From contig NZ_FMYY01000005.1 of NCBI RefSeq assembly GCF_900101595.1, forward strand, positions 1 to 64,000: 64,000 nucleotides of DNA, read 5' to 3'. The translations under genes and the position numbers were made by a program. The notes under the pieces were generated by a model. The model saw only the letters and a program-made list of their open reading frames with translations, ran no database searches and was not told the origin of the DNA. This document shows positions 19,442 through 29,180 of this stretch, one piece after another (position 1 is the stretch's first letter; every line of letters begins with the position of its first letter). The stretch comes from Paenibacillus sp. cl123. GTDB taxonomy: Bacteria > Bacillota > Bacilli > Paenibacillales > NBRC-103111.

Positions 19442-19639
19442 ATGTTACGTTGTCCAAATTGCAACTCCAAAGATATCGGCAAAATCGGCTCGCATCAATT
19501 TTATTGCTGGGGCTGCTTCATCGAACTGACGGTGAACGGGGAGAAAATGTCTGTATTCCAGGTTGAGGAAGATGGCACGCTCAGCTCGCTGGACGATCTT
19601 TTCTTCGAAGAGGAAATGCCGCAAGTGCATGCCAATTAA
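19442..19639 (+). CDS. Small zinc-ribbon protein
   Basis: 65 residues. Two CxxC-type pairs, CPNC (4-7) and CWGC (22-25), flank SKDIGKIGSHQFY and form a zinc ribbon. The tail FQVEEDGTLSSLDDLF is acidic and conserved in small Bacillus proteins found beside yrrD, which this gene follows after 10 bp. The ATG at 19442 has GGGTGAT upstream. The function is unknown; a nucleic-acid or protein adaptor is the simplest guess. A strong terminator follows, so it closes the yrvO/yrrD transcript. Confidence 0.8.
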   Translation: MLRCPNCNSKDIGKIGSHQFYCWGCFIELTVNGEKMSVFQVEEDGTLSSLDDLFFEEEMPQVHAN

Positions 19640-19664
19640 CGAATGACATAGTTAACCGAATATG

Positions 19665-19713
19665 AACGCCGCCTCGGTAAGCGACAAGCGCTTGCCGATT
19701 AGCGGCGTTTTTT
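19665..19713 (+). terminator. Strong terminator after the zinc-ribbon gene
   Basis: AACGCCGC and the inner TCGGTAAGCG pair with CGCTTGCCGA and GCGGCGTT, followed by six T. Confidence 0.9.
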
Positions 19714-19861
19714 GCCGTCTGCAGGCGTACGAGAGGACGAATGGACAGCTGACGGACGCAGCATGAGCAAAACGATGGGTTAATATCCAAGGGTTGTACA
19801 TATACTGTCTTATGGGTAACCCGCCGCTGCCGATGCGGCGCTGCGCTAGGAGGAGAAATTC

Positions 19862-20935
19862 ATGGACAAACTGCCAAGAAACCGCGTCCTGCTGGGCATG
19901 ATCTATGTGCTGATCGGACTCGCCATCCTGCTGCTGCTTATGCAGCTTCGTCCGATGATCTCGGGCGTTTATGTGTTTCTCAGAGAAATTCTGACCCCGT
20001 TCATCATAGCTCTTATCATCTCTTACGTATTGAATCCGGTGGTATCGCTGCTGGGCGCGCGCCGCGTTCCCCGTACGATCGCCGTATTGCTGATCTATGC
20101 CATGTTCATTATGTCGATGACGGTTATTCTCATGAATGTGATTCCCATGTTCGTGAAGCAGCTGGCGGAGTTGAATCAACATATGCCTGACGTGTCGTTT
20201 CGGGCGCAAAGCCTGGTGGACAATTTGAACGGCTTGCAGTTCCTGCCCGACAGCGTGCGAATTGGGATCAACCAGTCGCTGTCCAAGCTGGAGGCGGGCA
20301 TTTCGGCAGGCATAGCCAACTATATTGACGGCATCGGCAACACGATCAATGCGCTGTTTATGATTTTCATCATACCGTTCGTCTCCTTCTATATGCTGAA
20401 AGACTTTCAACTGCTGGAGAAGACGACGCTGGCTATCGTGCCGAAGACGCATCGCAAAGAAATTGTATCCATGCTGATGGATATCGACACGGCGCTCGGC
20501 AACTACATCCGGGGCCAATTTACCGTTTGCGTCATTATCGGCGTACTGGCCTATATCGGCTATTGGGCGATCGGGATGCCGTATGCGCTGCTGCTGGCCA
20601 GCATCGTAGCGGTATTTAACATTATCCCCTATCTAGGGCCGTTTCTCGGAGCTGCGCCTGCCCTGATCGTCGCGTCGACCATCTCGATCAAGATGGTGCT
20701 GCTGGTTATCGTGGTCAACACCGTCTGCCAAATTCTTGAGGGCAATGTCATCTCTCCCCAGGTGGTAGGCCGATCGCTCAAGATGCATCCGCTGTTTATC
20801 ATATTTGCGCTGCTGGTCGGGGGCGAGGTGGCCGGCATAGCGGGATTGATTTTGGCGGTGCCGTTTTTTGCCGTGATGAAGGTGATTTTGCAGCATTTGT
20901 TCCTATATTATGTGCATAGACGGACGGTGCATTGA
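19862..20935 (+). CDS. yrrI: AI-2E family permease (YrrI-like)
   Basis: A 357-residue integral membrane protein of the AI-2E/UPF0118 family. Hydrophobic segments lie near residues 10-30, 35-60, 65-90, 155-185 and 210-320, in the usual layout with a soluble stretch between. The conserved PYLGPFLGAAPALIVA region is at about 257-272, with QVVGRSLKMHP further on. Members export signals, solutes or Na+; the substrate here is unknown. AGGAGGAG precedes the ATG. It lies directly before the alaS T-box, as yrrI does in B. subtilis. Confidence 0.85.
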   Translation: MDKLPRNRVLLGMIYVLIGLAILLLLMQLRPMISGVYVFLREILTPFIIALIISYVLNPVVSLLGARRVPRTIAVLLIYAMFIMSMTVILMNVIPMFVKQLAELNQHMPDVSFRAQSLVDNLNGLQFLPDSVRIGINQSLSKLEAGISAGIANYIDGIGNTINALFMIFIIPFVSFYMLKDFQLLEKTTLAIVPKTHRKEIVSMLMDIDTALGNYIRGQFTVCVIIGVLAYIGYWAIGMPYALLLASIVAVFNIIPYLGPFLGAAPALIVASTISIKMVLLVIVVNTVCQILEGNVISPQVVGRSLKMHPLFIIFALLVGGEVAGIAGLILAVPFFAVMKVILQHLFLYYVHRRTVH

Positions 20936-21088
20936 GGCCGGCATACTGGCTCCGCACGTTCTAAGGCGCATGTTGCAAGCAGGCATTACGCGCCAATCCA
21001 GGGGCGAGGAATGAAGCGAACGCTGAGTTTTGATGGCGGCTCGGAAGTTTTGCGCCGAGGTATTACATTATTGTGAGGGAGCGTCCAG

Positions 21089-21118
21089 TTGACAGCCCCT
21101 GCTTGACAGCGGTATAAT
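21089..21118 (+). promoter_or_regulatory. Sigma-A promoter of alaS
   Basis: A perfect -35 TTGACA (21089-21094) and a perfect -10 TATAAT (21113-21118) have an 18-bp spacer. It precedes the T-box leader. The 150 bp between the YrrI-like gene and this promoter show nothing else I can name. Confidence 0.8.
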
Positions 21119-21149
21119 TTGCCGGTATAAGAACCATTGACTATAGTCA

Positions 21150-21478
21150 AAAAGCGTCGAAGAAATTCAGTAGGTTGTAGTCCATTAGCCAGAGAGAAGG
21201 CTTGGGGCGCGGCACAGGATTCGCCACGAACGGCATAGAGCCGGACTAGGATGCTGTCAGGTCGACCCCGCTGCGAGAGCCTTCCTGATGAAGGATAACC
21301 GAAAGCTCATTTCCGAGTGCGGATAAACTCCGCCGGCCCCGGACCCGTTAATATCCGGCAAAAGGAGATTGTGCCCGGCATTCCTGCGCTTCCAAGCGTC
21401 GGTAGCCTGCAGGCGCGATAACCAGGGTGGTACCGCGATTCAATTCAATCGTCCCTGTTTTCAGGGGCGGTTTTTTGT
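21150..21478 (+). promoter_or_regulatory. T-box leader of alaS
   Basis: The T-box AGGGTGGTACCGCG is at 21424-21437, followed by the terminator stem CGTCCCTG / CAGGGGCGG and TTTTTT (21450-21476). The stem I region begins with GAAGAAATTCAGTAG near 21160. Uncharged tRNA-Ala is expected to prevent termination. I did not identify the specifier codon with certainty. Confidence 0.92.
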
Positions 21479-21518
21479 CGTTTTCCGTTTCATACCAATT
21501 GAAGGGGGTTATTAGCAA

Positions 21519-24140
21519 GTGAAAGCCAGTGAAATCCGCTCTAAATGGTTGAGTTTTTTTGAAAGCAAGGGACATAACATCGAACCGAGCGCTCCGCTCG
21601 TTCCTCACAACGATCCGTCGCTGCTTTGGATCAATGCGGGGATGGCGCCGCTGAAGCCTTATTTTGACGGCCGAGTCGTGCCGGAGAATCCGCGCATCGC
21701 CAACTCCCAGAAATGCATCCGCACCAACGATATTGAGAACGTAGGAAAAACCCGCCGCCATCATACGTTTTTCGAGATGCTCGGGAACTTCTCGATCGGC
21801 GATTACTTCAAAGAAGAGGCGATTACCTGGGCGTGGGAATTTTTGACCAGCAAGGAATGGATCGGCTTCGATCCGAACCGTCTGTCTGTCACGGTATATC
21901 CCGAGGATACGGAAGCTTTCGATTTCTGGAACAAGAAGATCGGCCTTCCGGAGGAACGCATCTACAAGCTGGATGAGAACTTCTGGGATATCGGCGAAGG
22001 TCCGTGCGGACCATGTACGGAAATTTTCTACGACCGCGGCGACAAATACGGCGATCTAAACGATCCCGAATGCTGGCCGGGCGGCGAAAACGAGCGCTTC
22101 CTCGAAGTGTGGAACCTCGTATTCTCGCAGTTCAATCATAACAAGGACGGCAGCTATACGCCGCTTCCTAACAAGAATATCGATACGGGCGCAGGTCTGG
22201 AGCGGTTTGCGTCGATTCTGCAGGATGTCGACTCGAACTTCGACACCGATCTGTTCCAGCCGATCATCCAGAAGACGGCCGAGCTGGCGGGCGTTACGTA
22301 CAAGCAGAATGCGGATGCCGACGTGGCGCTGAAGGTGATCGCGGATCATATCCGGACCGTAGCTTTCTCCGTGGGCGACGGCGTGCTGCCGTCCAACGAG
22401 GGCCGCGGCTACATCATCCGCCGTCTGCTGCGGCGGGCAGTCCGCTACGGCAAGGTGCTCGGCATGGACAAGCCGTTCCTGTACACGCTGACCGGCATCG
22501 TCGGCGAAATCATGGGCAGCTACTATCCCGAAGTGGTGGAGAAGCGCGAGTTCATTGAGAAGGTCATCCGTACGGAAGAAGAGCGGTTCCATGAGACGCT
22601 GGGCGGCGGACTTGCGATTTTGGCCGATCTGACCGAAAAGGCGCGCCAGGCGGGTCTGACGTCGATCAGCGGACCGGATGCGTTCAAGCTGTATGATACG
22701 TACGGCTTCCCGTTCGATCTGACAGAGGATTTTGCTGCTGAGCAGGGCTTGACGGTCGACCGTGCCGGATTCGACGCAGCGATGCAGGAGCAGCGGGAAC
22801 GCGCCCGCGCAGCCCGCCAGGACGAGGGCGGCATGAAGGTGCAAGGCGGTCCTTTGGCCGAGTATACGGTTAAAAGCGAGTTTGTTGGATATACTGAGCT
22901 GGTAACAACTGCTAAGATTATTGCGATCGTGCATGAGCAGCGGTTCGTCGATCTTGTCGGAACCGGCGAGCAATGCCAGGTCATTCTGGACCGTACGCCG
23001 TTCTATGCGGAAAGCGGCGGCCAAGTCAGCGACCACGGCTACATGAGGGCGGGCGAACTCGTCCTGAAGGTCGAGGAAGTCGGCAAAGCGCCTCACGGCC
23101 AGCATGTGCATACCGTGCGAGTCGAAGCGGGCGTGCTGCGTACGGGGGAAGAAGTGCAGGCCGTCGTTACCCAGGACGTGCGCGAGGATATTATCAAGAA
23201 CCATACCGCTACCCATCTGCTTCACAAGGCGCTCAAGGAAGTGCTTGGCGAACATGTCAACCAAGCCGGCTCGCTGGTGGCTCCGGAGCGGCTGCGGTTC
23301 GACTTCTCGCATTTCGGCGGCATTTCTCCCGAGGAGCTGCAAGAGGTGGAACGCCGGGTCAATGCGCAGGTGTGGAAAAACCTGGCCGTGGACATCACGC
23401 TTAAGCCGATTGCGGAAGCGAAGGCGCTGGGGGCGATGGCGCTGTTCGGCGAGAAATACGGCGAGGTGGTCCGCGTCGTGCGCGTCGGCGATTACAGCCT
23501 GGAGCTGTGCGGCGGCTGCCATGTGGCAAGCACCGGGCAGATCGGCCTGTTCAAGATCATCAGCGAGTCGGGTATCGGATCGGGCGTGCGCCGGATTGAA
23601 GCTGCGACGGGCAGAGGCGCTTATCAATATTTGGACGATCAGCTGCAGCTGCTGCGCGATGCCGCAGGCTTGCTGAAGTCGAATATTCAGGACGTGCCGA
23701 AGCGTGTCGAAGGCTTATTCACACAGCTCAAGGAGCTGTCGAGAGAAAACGAGTCGCTCAAGGCGAAGCTGTCCAGCGTGGAAGCAGGCTCTCTGACCGA
23801 TCAGGTGAAGTCGGTAGGCGGCGTCACGCTGCTCGCGGCAGAGGTAAGCACAGGCGACATGGAGACGCTTCGTACGATTGTCGACCAGATGAAGCAGAAG
23901 CTTGGCTCCGCGGTCATCGTACTTGGGGCAGCCGCCGAAGGCAAGGTCAACCTGGTCGCAGCTGTGACAGCGGATCTGGTAGGCCAAGGCTACCATGCCG
24001 GCAAGCTTATCAAGGAAGTGGCAGCGGCATGCGGCGGCAGCGGCGGCGGACGGCCGGATATGGCGCAGGCGGGCGGCAAGGACGCTTCCAAGCTGACCGA
24101 GGCGCTCGGCAGCGTAGAAGCTTTGCTCGCATCCAAATAA
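21519..24140 (+). CDS. alaS: Alanyl-tRNA synthetase
   Basis: 873 residues, full length. Catalytic core at the N-terminus ([15 protein letters not shown], then the class II motifs with [21 protein letters not shown]). The editing domain has the zinc site: HTATHLLH near residue 567 and CGGCH near residue 665. A coiled coil and the C-Ala domain with the glycine-rich [15 protein letters not shown] end the protein. The start is a GTG at 21519 after GAAGGGGG. The gene is controlled by the T-box leader and followed by ireB-ruvX, as in other Bacilli. Confidence 0.97.
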   Translation: MKASEIRSKWLSFFESKGHNIEPSAPLVPHNDPSLLWINAGMAPLKPYFDGRVVPENPRIANSQKCIRTNDIENVGKTRRHHTFFEMLGNFSIGDYFKEEAITWAWEFLTSKEWIGFDPNRLSVTVYPEDTEAFDFWNKKIGLPEERIYKLDENFWDIGEGPCGPCTEIFYDRGDKYGDLNDPECWPGGENERFLEVWNLVFSQFNHNKDGSYTPLPNKNIDTGAGLERFASILQDVDSNFDTDLFQPIIQKTAELAGVTYKQNADADVALKVIADHIRTVAFSVGDGVLPSNEGRGYIIRRLLRRAVRYGKVLGMDKPFLYTLTGIVGEIMGSYYPEVVEKREFIEKVIRTEEERFHETLGGGLAILADLTEKARQAGLTSISGPDAFKLYDTYGFPFDLTEDFAAEQGLTVDRAGFDAAMQEQRERARAARQDEGGMKVQGGPLAEYTVKSEFVGYTELVTTAKIIAIVHEQRFVDLVGTGEQCQVILDRTPFYAESGGQVSDHGYMRAGELVLKVEEVGKAPHGQHVHTVRVEAGVLRTGEEVQAVVTQDVREDIIKNHTATHLLHKALKEVLGEHVNQAGSLVAPERLRFDFSHFGGISPEELQEVERRVNAQVWKNLAVDITLKPIAEAKALGAMALFGEKYGEVVRVVRVGDYSLELCGGCHVASTGQIGLFKIISESGIGSGVRRIEAATGRGAYQYLDDQLQLLRDAAGLLKSNIQDVPKRVEGLFTQLKELSRENESLKAKLSSVEAGSLTDQVKSVGGVTLLAAEVSTGDMETLRTIVDQMKQKLGSAVIVLGAAAEGKVNLVAAVTADLVGQGYHAGKLIKEVAAACGGSGGGRPDMAQAGGKDASKLTEALGSVEALLASK

Positions 24141-24231
24141 ATGTTTGGGTAAATGTTCGCTTGTCAAGAGGAATTTGTTGCCTGATGGCGAATAAGGTGA
24201 ATACAACGAATTGCAGGGGGTGCTTCGCAAG

Positions 24232-24495
24232 ATGAGTTCGATGGATAAAACGATGAAATTCAACGTGAAAGCGGAAGAGATCGAAACCTCGCCCAAAGAA
24301 GTCATTCTGGCGGTATATGACGCGCTGCAGGAAAAAGGGTATAATCCGATTAACCAGATCGTCGGTTACTTGCTCTCCGGAGATCCGGCCTACATCCCCC
24401 GTCATGATAACGCCCGGAGCATCATTCGCAAACGGGAGCGTGACGAACTGATCGAGGAACTCGTCCGTTCGTATCTGAAGCAGTACAAGTCATAA
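24232..24495 (+). CDS. ireB: IreB family regulatory phosphoprotein (UPF0297)
   Basis: 87 residues. The [20 protein letters not shown] segment and the C-terminal [18 protein letters not shown] mark UPF0297. In enterococci the homologue IreB is phosphorylated by the PASTA kinase and affects cephalosporin resistance. The ORF opens with a TTG at 24211, but the GCAGGGGGTG before the ATG at 24232 makes the shorter start better. It is followed by ruvX and DUF1292 genes in a tight row. Confidence 0.9.
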   Translation: MSSMDKTMKFNVKAEEIETSPKEVILAVYDALQEKGYNPINQIVGYLLSGDPAYIPRHDNARSIIRKRERDELIEELVRSYLKQYKS

Positions 24496-24519
24496 AGCGA
24501 CGGACGGGACTGGAACGCC

Positions 24520-24942
24520 ATGCGGTTGATGGGATTGGATTACGGGGACAAGACGATCGGGGTTGCGGTCAGCGATGCGCTCGGCTGGACGGCTCAAGGG
24601 CTGGAGGTTATCCGGCGCACGACCGAGGAACGCGATTTGGGCCGACTGCAGGACATTATCCGTGAGTATGAAGTTTCGGAAGTTGTCGTCGGCCTGCCGA
24701 AAAATATGAACAACACGATCGGCCCGCGCGGAGAGCTTTGCATCGAGTTCTCCCGGAGCCTTCACGAGAGGCTGCAGCTGCCGGTGCATCTGTGGGATGA
24801 ACGACTGACTACCGTCTCGGCCCAGCGCACGCTGCTTGAGGCGGATGTCAGCCGCAGGAAACGGAAGCTGGTCGTCGATAAGATGGCCGCCGCCTTGATC
24901 CTGCAAAATTATATGGATGCACATTCCAAATCGAAGAGGTGA
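24520..24942 (+). CDS. ruvX: Holliday junction resolvase-like RuvX/YqgF
   Basis: 140 residues with an RNase H-like fold: the first strand MGLDYGDKTIGVAVSDALGW carries the catalytic Asp, and the later motifs VVVGLPKNMN, WDERLTTVSA and KMAAALILQNYM complete the active site. The family acts on rRNA 5'-end processing and perhaps on junction DNA. It sits 24 bp after ireB and 6 bp before the first DUF1292 gene, so it belongs to the alaS-distal operon. Confidence 0.92.
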   Translation: MRLMGLDYGDKTIGVAVSDALGWTAQGLEVIRRTTEERDLGRLQDIIREYEVSEVVVGLPKNMNNTIGPRGELCIEFSRSLHERLQLPVHLWDERLTTVSAQRTLLEADVSRRKRKLVVDKMAAALILQNYMDAHSKSKR

Positions 24943-24948
24943 AGGACC

Positions 24949-25287
24949 ATGTCCCAAAAGGAACATAACGACATTCAGGACCAATTGGAAGAGGAACCGG
25001 AAATTATTTTTATTCCAGACGAAGACGGCAACGAGGAAGAATTCGAAGTGATCATGAAGTTCGAGGTAGACGACTCGGACAAGAAGTACATGATGGTTGT
25101 TCCAGTCGATGCGGACGAAGAGTCCGAGGAAGTGTACGCCTTCCGCTATGAGGAAGATGGGGATGACCTCCAGCTGTACACGATCGAAGATGAGGAAGAA
25201 TGGAACATCGTGGAAGAAACCTTTAATACCCTGATGGATGAGTTCGACGGGGAAGAGGATGAAGAAGAGGAGGAGCAGTCGAAGTAA
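24949..25287 (+). CDS. yrzB: DUF1292 protein (YrzB-like)
   Basis: A very acidic protein of 112 residues. The core EEFEVIMKFEVDDSDKKYM and the strand FRYEEDGDDLQLYTIEDEEE are the DUF1292 signature. The C-terminus is nearly all Glu/Asp. The function is unknown. The start ATG at 24949 has GAGGTGAAGGA upstream. A second, shorter DUF1292 gene follows 39 bp later; in B. subtilis only one stands here. Confidence 0.88.
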   Translation: MSQKEHNDIQDQLEEEPEIIFIPDEDGNEEEFEVIMKFEVDDSDKKYMMVVPVDADEESEEVYAFRYEEDGDDLQLYTIEDEEEWNIVEETFNTLMDEFDGEEDEEEEEQSK

Positions 25288-25326
25288 CCACTTCGGCTTC
25301 TCCGCTTGATCTGAAGGAGGAAGCCC

Positions 25327-25638
25327 ATGTCCGATTCGGCACGGGAAGCTGCTCCGACGCGCCAGTTGCGGGATGCGTACGGAGATGATATTATTTTATA
25401 TGACGAGCAGCAGGAGTCCGTCGTATATCGCATCGTGACCGAGCTTGAGTGGAACGGCCATGGCTACGCCATGCTGGAGAAGGCCAAGCCGGGCAAAGAG
25501 GATGAACCGGAAATTTTTCGCGTCGCGAGCAAGGGCGATGGTGAGCTGGAGCTGGAGACGATCGAAGATGACGACGAGTGGGAAGATGTCTCGGAGCTTT
25601 TCGACGAATGGACGTTTCCGCCGGATGAAACCATATAA
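25327..25638 (+). CDS. Second DUF1292-family protein
   Basis: An acidic protein of 103 residues. The segment VTELEWNGHGYAMLEKAKPG and the end LELETIEDDDEWEDVSELFD align with DUF1292, including the conserved ED-EW-V pattern shared with the preceding gene. It is a tandem paralogue diverged in sequence. GAAGGAGGAAG precedes the ATG. A terminator hairpin follows and probably closes the operon before mltG. Confidence 0.82.
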   Translation: MSDSAREAAPTRQLRDAYGDDIILYDEQQESVVYRIVTELEWNGHGYAMLEKAKPGKEDEPEIFRVASKGDGELELETIEDDDEWEDVSELFDEWTFPPDETI

Positions 25639-25666
25639 GCCTGCCATTTGACCATGAACAGCTTAT

Positions 25667-25692
25667 GAGCGGAGATGATCCGCTCTTTTTCG
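25667..25692 (+). terminator. Terminator after the second DUF1292 gene
   Basis: GAGCGGA (25667-25673) pairs with TCCGCTC (25679-25685), followed by TTTTT. Confidence 0.75.
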
Positions 25693-25737
25693 TTTGTTTG
25701 GAGAAAGGAGCGGCGCTGGAAGCGCCCGTGTGAGACT

Positions 25738-26799
25738 ATGACGCGTAAACGGGTTTGGATTAGCGGACTTTTACTGATTATTTGTTTGGCCGCCGGCTTG
25801 ACGGTCGGCGTTGCGCTGTATATCAGCCGCGCGCTCTCGCCGACCCTGCCTTCGGACACGCCGGTCAGGGTGGCGCTCCCGGCAGGCACGGGAGTGGGCG
25901 AGCTGGCGCATGAGCTGCAGCGGAAGGGGCTTGTGCGCGACGCGCGGCTGTTCACATATTACGTCAAGTACAAGGGAGAAGGCGGACGTTTTCAGGCAGG
26001 AGAGTATGACATGCAGCCGGGACTGACCCCGGATGAGATCATCGCCAAGCTGAACCGCGGGGAGACGGCCAAGGAGGCCGGCCTTCGGCTGACCGTGCCG
26101 GAAGGCTTCACGTTCAGACAGATTGCGGAGAAGCTGCAGCAGTCCGGCATGGACCCCGCCGCATTCGAGGCTGCGGCGGCCAAGTTTGTCGCACCTGCCG
26201 GTTCGGCGGCTGCCGGAATCCCGGCGAATCCGAATCTGAAGGCGCGCTTGGAGGGCTACTTATATCCCGACACGTATGAGTGGAAAAAGGATGCGAGCCC
26301 GGACGAGCTGATCGCTACCATGACGGCACAGCTCGACAAACGGCTGCAGGAGCTTCCGCAGGGGTGGAGACAGGCGATGGAAGCCCGGGGGCTTACGCTG
26401 CACCAGACGCTGACAGTGGCTTCGCTGATAGAGCGCGAGGTAGCGATCCCCGAAGAACGGGCTTTGGTCAGCGGAGTCATCCATAACCGGCTGAAGCAAA
26501 ATAAGCAGCTGGAGATCGATGCGACGATTCAATATTTATTCGACAAGCAGAAGGAAAGGTTATATGAGAAGGACCTGCAGGTGGACAGTCCGTACAATAC
26601 GTACTTGAACCGCGGCCTGCCGCCGGGGCCGATCGCAAGCCCGTCGATTGCTTCCATCCAGGCGGCGATCTATCCGCAAGAGACGACTTATCTTTTCTAT
26701 GTCACGAAAAAAGACGGGAGCCGCAAGCACCTGTTCGCGGAAACCTTCGAGGAGCATAAGAAAAATATTGCGGAGAGCAACAAGACGGCCGCGCCTTGA
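25738..26799 (+). CDS. mltG: Endolytic transglycosylase MltG
   Basis: 353 residues. A single N-terminal membrane helix (about 7-28) anchors the enzyme, then a LysM-like stretch and the YceG catalytic domain with LEGYLYPDTYEW near residue 170, whose Glu is the expected catalytic acid, and SLIEREVAIPEERALVSGV. MltG cuts nascent peptidoglycan strands. The frame opens at 25675, but that ATG lies inside the terminator hairpin; the ATG at 25738 (MTRKR) is chosen although its ribosome site is weak. It is followed by the U32 genes; the trmR methyltransferase found here in B. subtilis is missing. Confidence 0.92.
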   Translation: MTRKRVWISGLLLIICLAAGLTVGVALYISRALSPTLPSDTPVRVALPAGTGVGELAHELQRKGLVRDARLFTYYVKYKGEGGRFQAGEYDMQPGLTPDEIIAKLNRGETAKEAGLRLTVPEGFTFRQIAEKLQQSGMDPAAFEAAAAKFVAPAGSAAAGIPANPNLKARLEGYLYPDTYEWKKDASPDELIATMTAQLDKRLQELPQGWRQAMEARGLTLHQTLTVASLIEREVAIPEERALVSGVIHNRLKQNKQLEIDATIQYLFDKQKERLYEKDLQVDSPYNTYLNRGLPPGPIASPSIASIQAAIYPQETTYLFYVTKKDGSRKHLFAETFEEHKKNIAESNKTAAP

Positions 26800-26853
26800 C
26801 GACCTTGACGAGAGTCGGGCGGACCGGAATTCTTAGGAACAAGAGGTGTCGGA

Positions 26854-27804
26854 ATGACGACTAAGCCGGAATTGTTGATAGCAGCGGGTACACCTGAGGA
26901 AGCCAAGCGATATGTGGAAGCCGGGGCGGATGCGATAGTGGTCGGCGAGCACCGCTTCGGATTGCGTCTGCCGGGCGAGATCACCGTCAGCGAGCTGGAG
27001 AAGCTGGCTCCCTGGCTGCGTGAGCGGGGAGTGAAGCTATATGCTGCAGTCAATAATCTGTTCAGCAACGAGCAGCTGGAAGAGCTGCAAGCGTATCTGA
27101 AAGAGCTGCATCGTCTGCAGGTCGATGCGCTCGTGTTCGGCGATCCCGCCGTGCTGATCGCGGCCCGGGAAGCGGCGCCAGGCATTGGCCTGCACTGGAA
27201 CGCCGAGATGACCTCGACCAACTACGCCACGGCCAAATATTGGGGCACAAAGGGAGCCACCCGGATGGTGCTGGCCCGCGAGCTGAACCTGGAGGAAACG
27301 CTGGAAATCAAGCGTCTGCTGCCGGATATGGAGGTTCAGGTGCAGGTTCACGGCATCACGAATATTTATCATTCCAAGCGCAGTCTGCTGACGAACTATA
27401 ATAACCATCAGGGCCAAAGCCGCGTATTGACGTCGGATGAGGTGCTGAAGGCATGTGTCGATCAAGGTTTGTTTCTGATCGAGCAGGAGCGGCAAAATGA
27501 GCGATACCCTGTCTATGAGGATATGAACGGGACCCATATCATGAGCTCCGACGATATCTGTATGCTGGACAGTCTGCATGAGCTGATGGAAGGCGGCATC
27601 GACAGCTTGAAGATCGAATCGCTGCTGAAGCCGGTCGCATATAACGAAACGGTGCTGCGCAGCTACCGCCGGGCGATAGATGCCTATACGGCTGATCCGG
27701 CCGGGTATGCGTTCGATGAAAGCCTGCTGGACGCCATCCGCGAGCTGCAGGACCCGAGACGCGAGTTGTCGTACGGATTTTTCTTTAAAGAGCAGGTTTA
27801 TTAA
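26854..27804 (+). CDS. yrrN: U32 family tRNA hydroxylation protein, small subunit type (YrrN/TrhP1-like)
   Basis: 316 residues. A TIM-barrel N-terminus (ELLIAAGTPEEAKRYVEAGA) and the motifs HWNAEMTSTNYATAKYWG and VQVHGITNIYHSKRSLL belong to peptidase family U32. Unlike the next gene it lacks the cysteine cluster, as is usual for the first of the pair. In B. subtilis the YrrN-YrrO pair is needed for 5-hydroxyuridine at tRNA position 34, from prephenate-dependent chemistry. It lies 35 bp before its partner. Confidence 0.85.
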   Translation: MTTKPELLIAAGTPEEAKRYVEAGADAIVVGEHRFGLRLPGEITVSELEKLAPWLRERGVKLYAAVNNLFSNEQLEELQAYLKELHRLQVDALVFGDPAVLIAAREAAPGIGLHWNAEMTSTNYATAKYWGTKGATRMVLARELNLEETLEIKRLLPDMEVQVQVHGITNIYHSKRSLLTNYNNHQGQSRVLTSDEVLKACVDQGLFLIEQERQNERYPVYEDMNGTHIMSSDDICMLDSLHELMEGGIDSLKIESLLKPVAYNETVLRSYRRAIDAYTADPAGYAFDESLLDAIRELQDPRRELSYGFFFKEQVY

Positions 27805-27839
27805 GAGAGTGGCAACAAGGAGAGAGGTGAGCGTCTAAC

Positions 27840-29135
27840 ATGACTACGATGGAGCAGCAAGCCCTGCTCGGCAAGCGGATCAGACTGGAGAAGCCTGAGC
27901 TGCTGGCGCCTGCGGGCAGCCTGGAGAAGCTGAAGTTCGCCGTCCATTACGGGGCGGATGCCGTCTATATCGGCGGACAACAGTATGGTTTACGCTCGAA
28001 TGCGGATAATTTCACGTTCGAGGAGATGCGCGAGGGCGTGGAGTTTGCCGAGAAGTACGGAGCCAAAGTATTTGTCGCAACGAATATATATGCTCATAAC
28101 GAGGATTTGGCGGGCCTGGAGGATTACTTGCGGGGGATTCAAGACGCTGGCGTTCATGCGATCATTGTCGCCGATCCGATTATTATCGAGACCTGCCGCC
28201 GCGTAGCGCCCAAGCTGGAAATTCACTTGAGCACGCAGCAGTCCACGATGAATCGCCAGGCGGTGCAGTTCTGGAAGGAGGACGGCGTCGACCGCGTCGT
28301 GCTCGCCCGGGAGGTCAGCATGGAAGAGATCGAAGAGATCAAGCGCAGCGTCGAGATGGAGATCGAGGTGTTCGTGCACGGGGCGATGTGCAGCTCCTAT
28401 TCGGGCCGCTGCGTGCTGTCCAACCATTTCACGGACCGGGATTCCAACCGCGGCGGCTGCTCGCAGTCCTGTCGGTGGAAATACGATCTGTTCACGACGG
28501 AGGAGGAGCTTGCCGGTCCGCAGATCGGAATTAAGGAGCTGCCGCTTTTCCAGGAGGGCGACAACCCCTTCTCGATGAGCTCCAAAGATTTGTGCATGAT
28601 CGAACATGTGCCGGAGCTGATCCGTTCGGGCGTCGACAGCTTCAAGATCGAAGGACGGATGAAAAGCGTTCATTACGTAGCTACGGTGGTGAATGCCTAC
28701 CGGCAGGCCATTGACGCTTATTTTGCCGACCCGGTGAATTACGAATTGAAGCCCGAATGGCTCTATGAGATTCAGAAGGCGGCGAATCGTCCGCTGAACA
28801 CGGGCTTTTTCTATGATCGTCCGGGCCACGAGGATCATATTTTCGAGCCGGAGGACAAGGCGGCGCCTTATGATTTCGTTGGTGTCGTTCTGGATTACGA
28901 TGCTGAGAACGGTACAGCGCTCGTCCAGCAGCGCAACCACTTCAAGCCCGGCCAGGAGATCGAGTTTTTCGGTCCCGGCGGCACGTTCTTCAAGCAGACG
29001 GTGCCGGATATTTATGATGAGGCCGGCCAACAGCTGGACGCGGCCAGGCACCCGCTGCAGCCGATCCGGATGAAGGTGGCGGCCCCTGTCCGTCCGTTTG
29101 ATATGATGAGGAAGAAAATGGGCAAGGGAAAGTAA
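27840..29135 (+). CDS. yrrO: U32 family tRNA hydroxylation protein, catalytic type (YrrO/TrhP2-like)
   Basis: 431 residues. The N-terminal motif KPELLAPAGSLEKLKFAVHY and the VHGAMCSSYSGRCVLSNHF and GGCSQSCRWKYDL motifs supply the cysteines that bind an Fe-S cluster in U32 proteins (RlhA/TrhP group). A C-terminal beta-barrel follows from about residue 340. With the preceding gene it should hydroxylate U34 of several tRNAs. AGAGAGGTGAG precedes the ATG at 27840. A terminator-like hairpin lies 230 bp downstream. Confidence 0.9.
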   Translation: MTTMEQQALLGKRIRLEKPELLAPAGSLEKLKFAVHYGADAVYIGGQQYGLRSNADNFTFEEMREGVEFAEKYGAKVFVATNIYAHNEDLAGLEDYLRGIQDAGVHAIIVADPIIIETCRRVAPKLEIHLSTQQSTMNRQAVQFWKEDGVDRVVLAREVSMEEIEEIKRSVEMEIEVFVHGAMCSSYSGRCVLSNHFTDRDSNRGGCSQSCRWKYDLFTTEEELAGPQIGIKELPLFQEGDNPFSMSSKDLCMIEHVPELIRSGVDSFKIEGRMKSVHYVATVVNAYRQAIDAYFADPVNYELKPEWLYEIQKAANRPLNTGFFYDRPGHEDHIFEPEDKAAPYDFVGVVLDYDAENGTALVQQRNHFKPGQEIEFFGPGGTFFKQTVPDIYDEAGQQLDAARHPLQPIRMKVAAPVRPFDMMRKKMGKGK

Positions 29136-29180
29136 GCGGGCCAAGCTTCAAGCTGTGCGCCTGATTGGCGGCTGAACGTA

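Noticed and set aside
19780..19830. Promoter-like CATATACTGT before the YrrI-like gene, resembling sigma-E/K sites
   Set aside because: The distance to a suitable -35 (AATATC) is only 11 bp, too short for these sigma factors.
22056..23627. 523-codon minus-strand frame inside alaS
   Set aside because: Shadow of alaS, whose protein motifs are complete.
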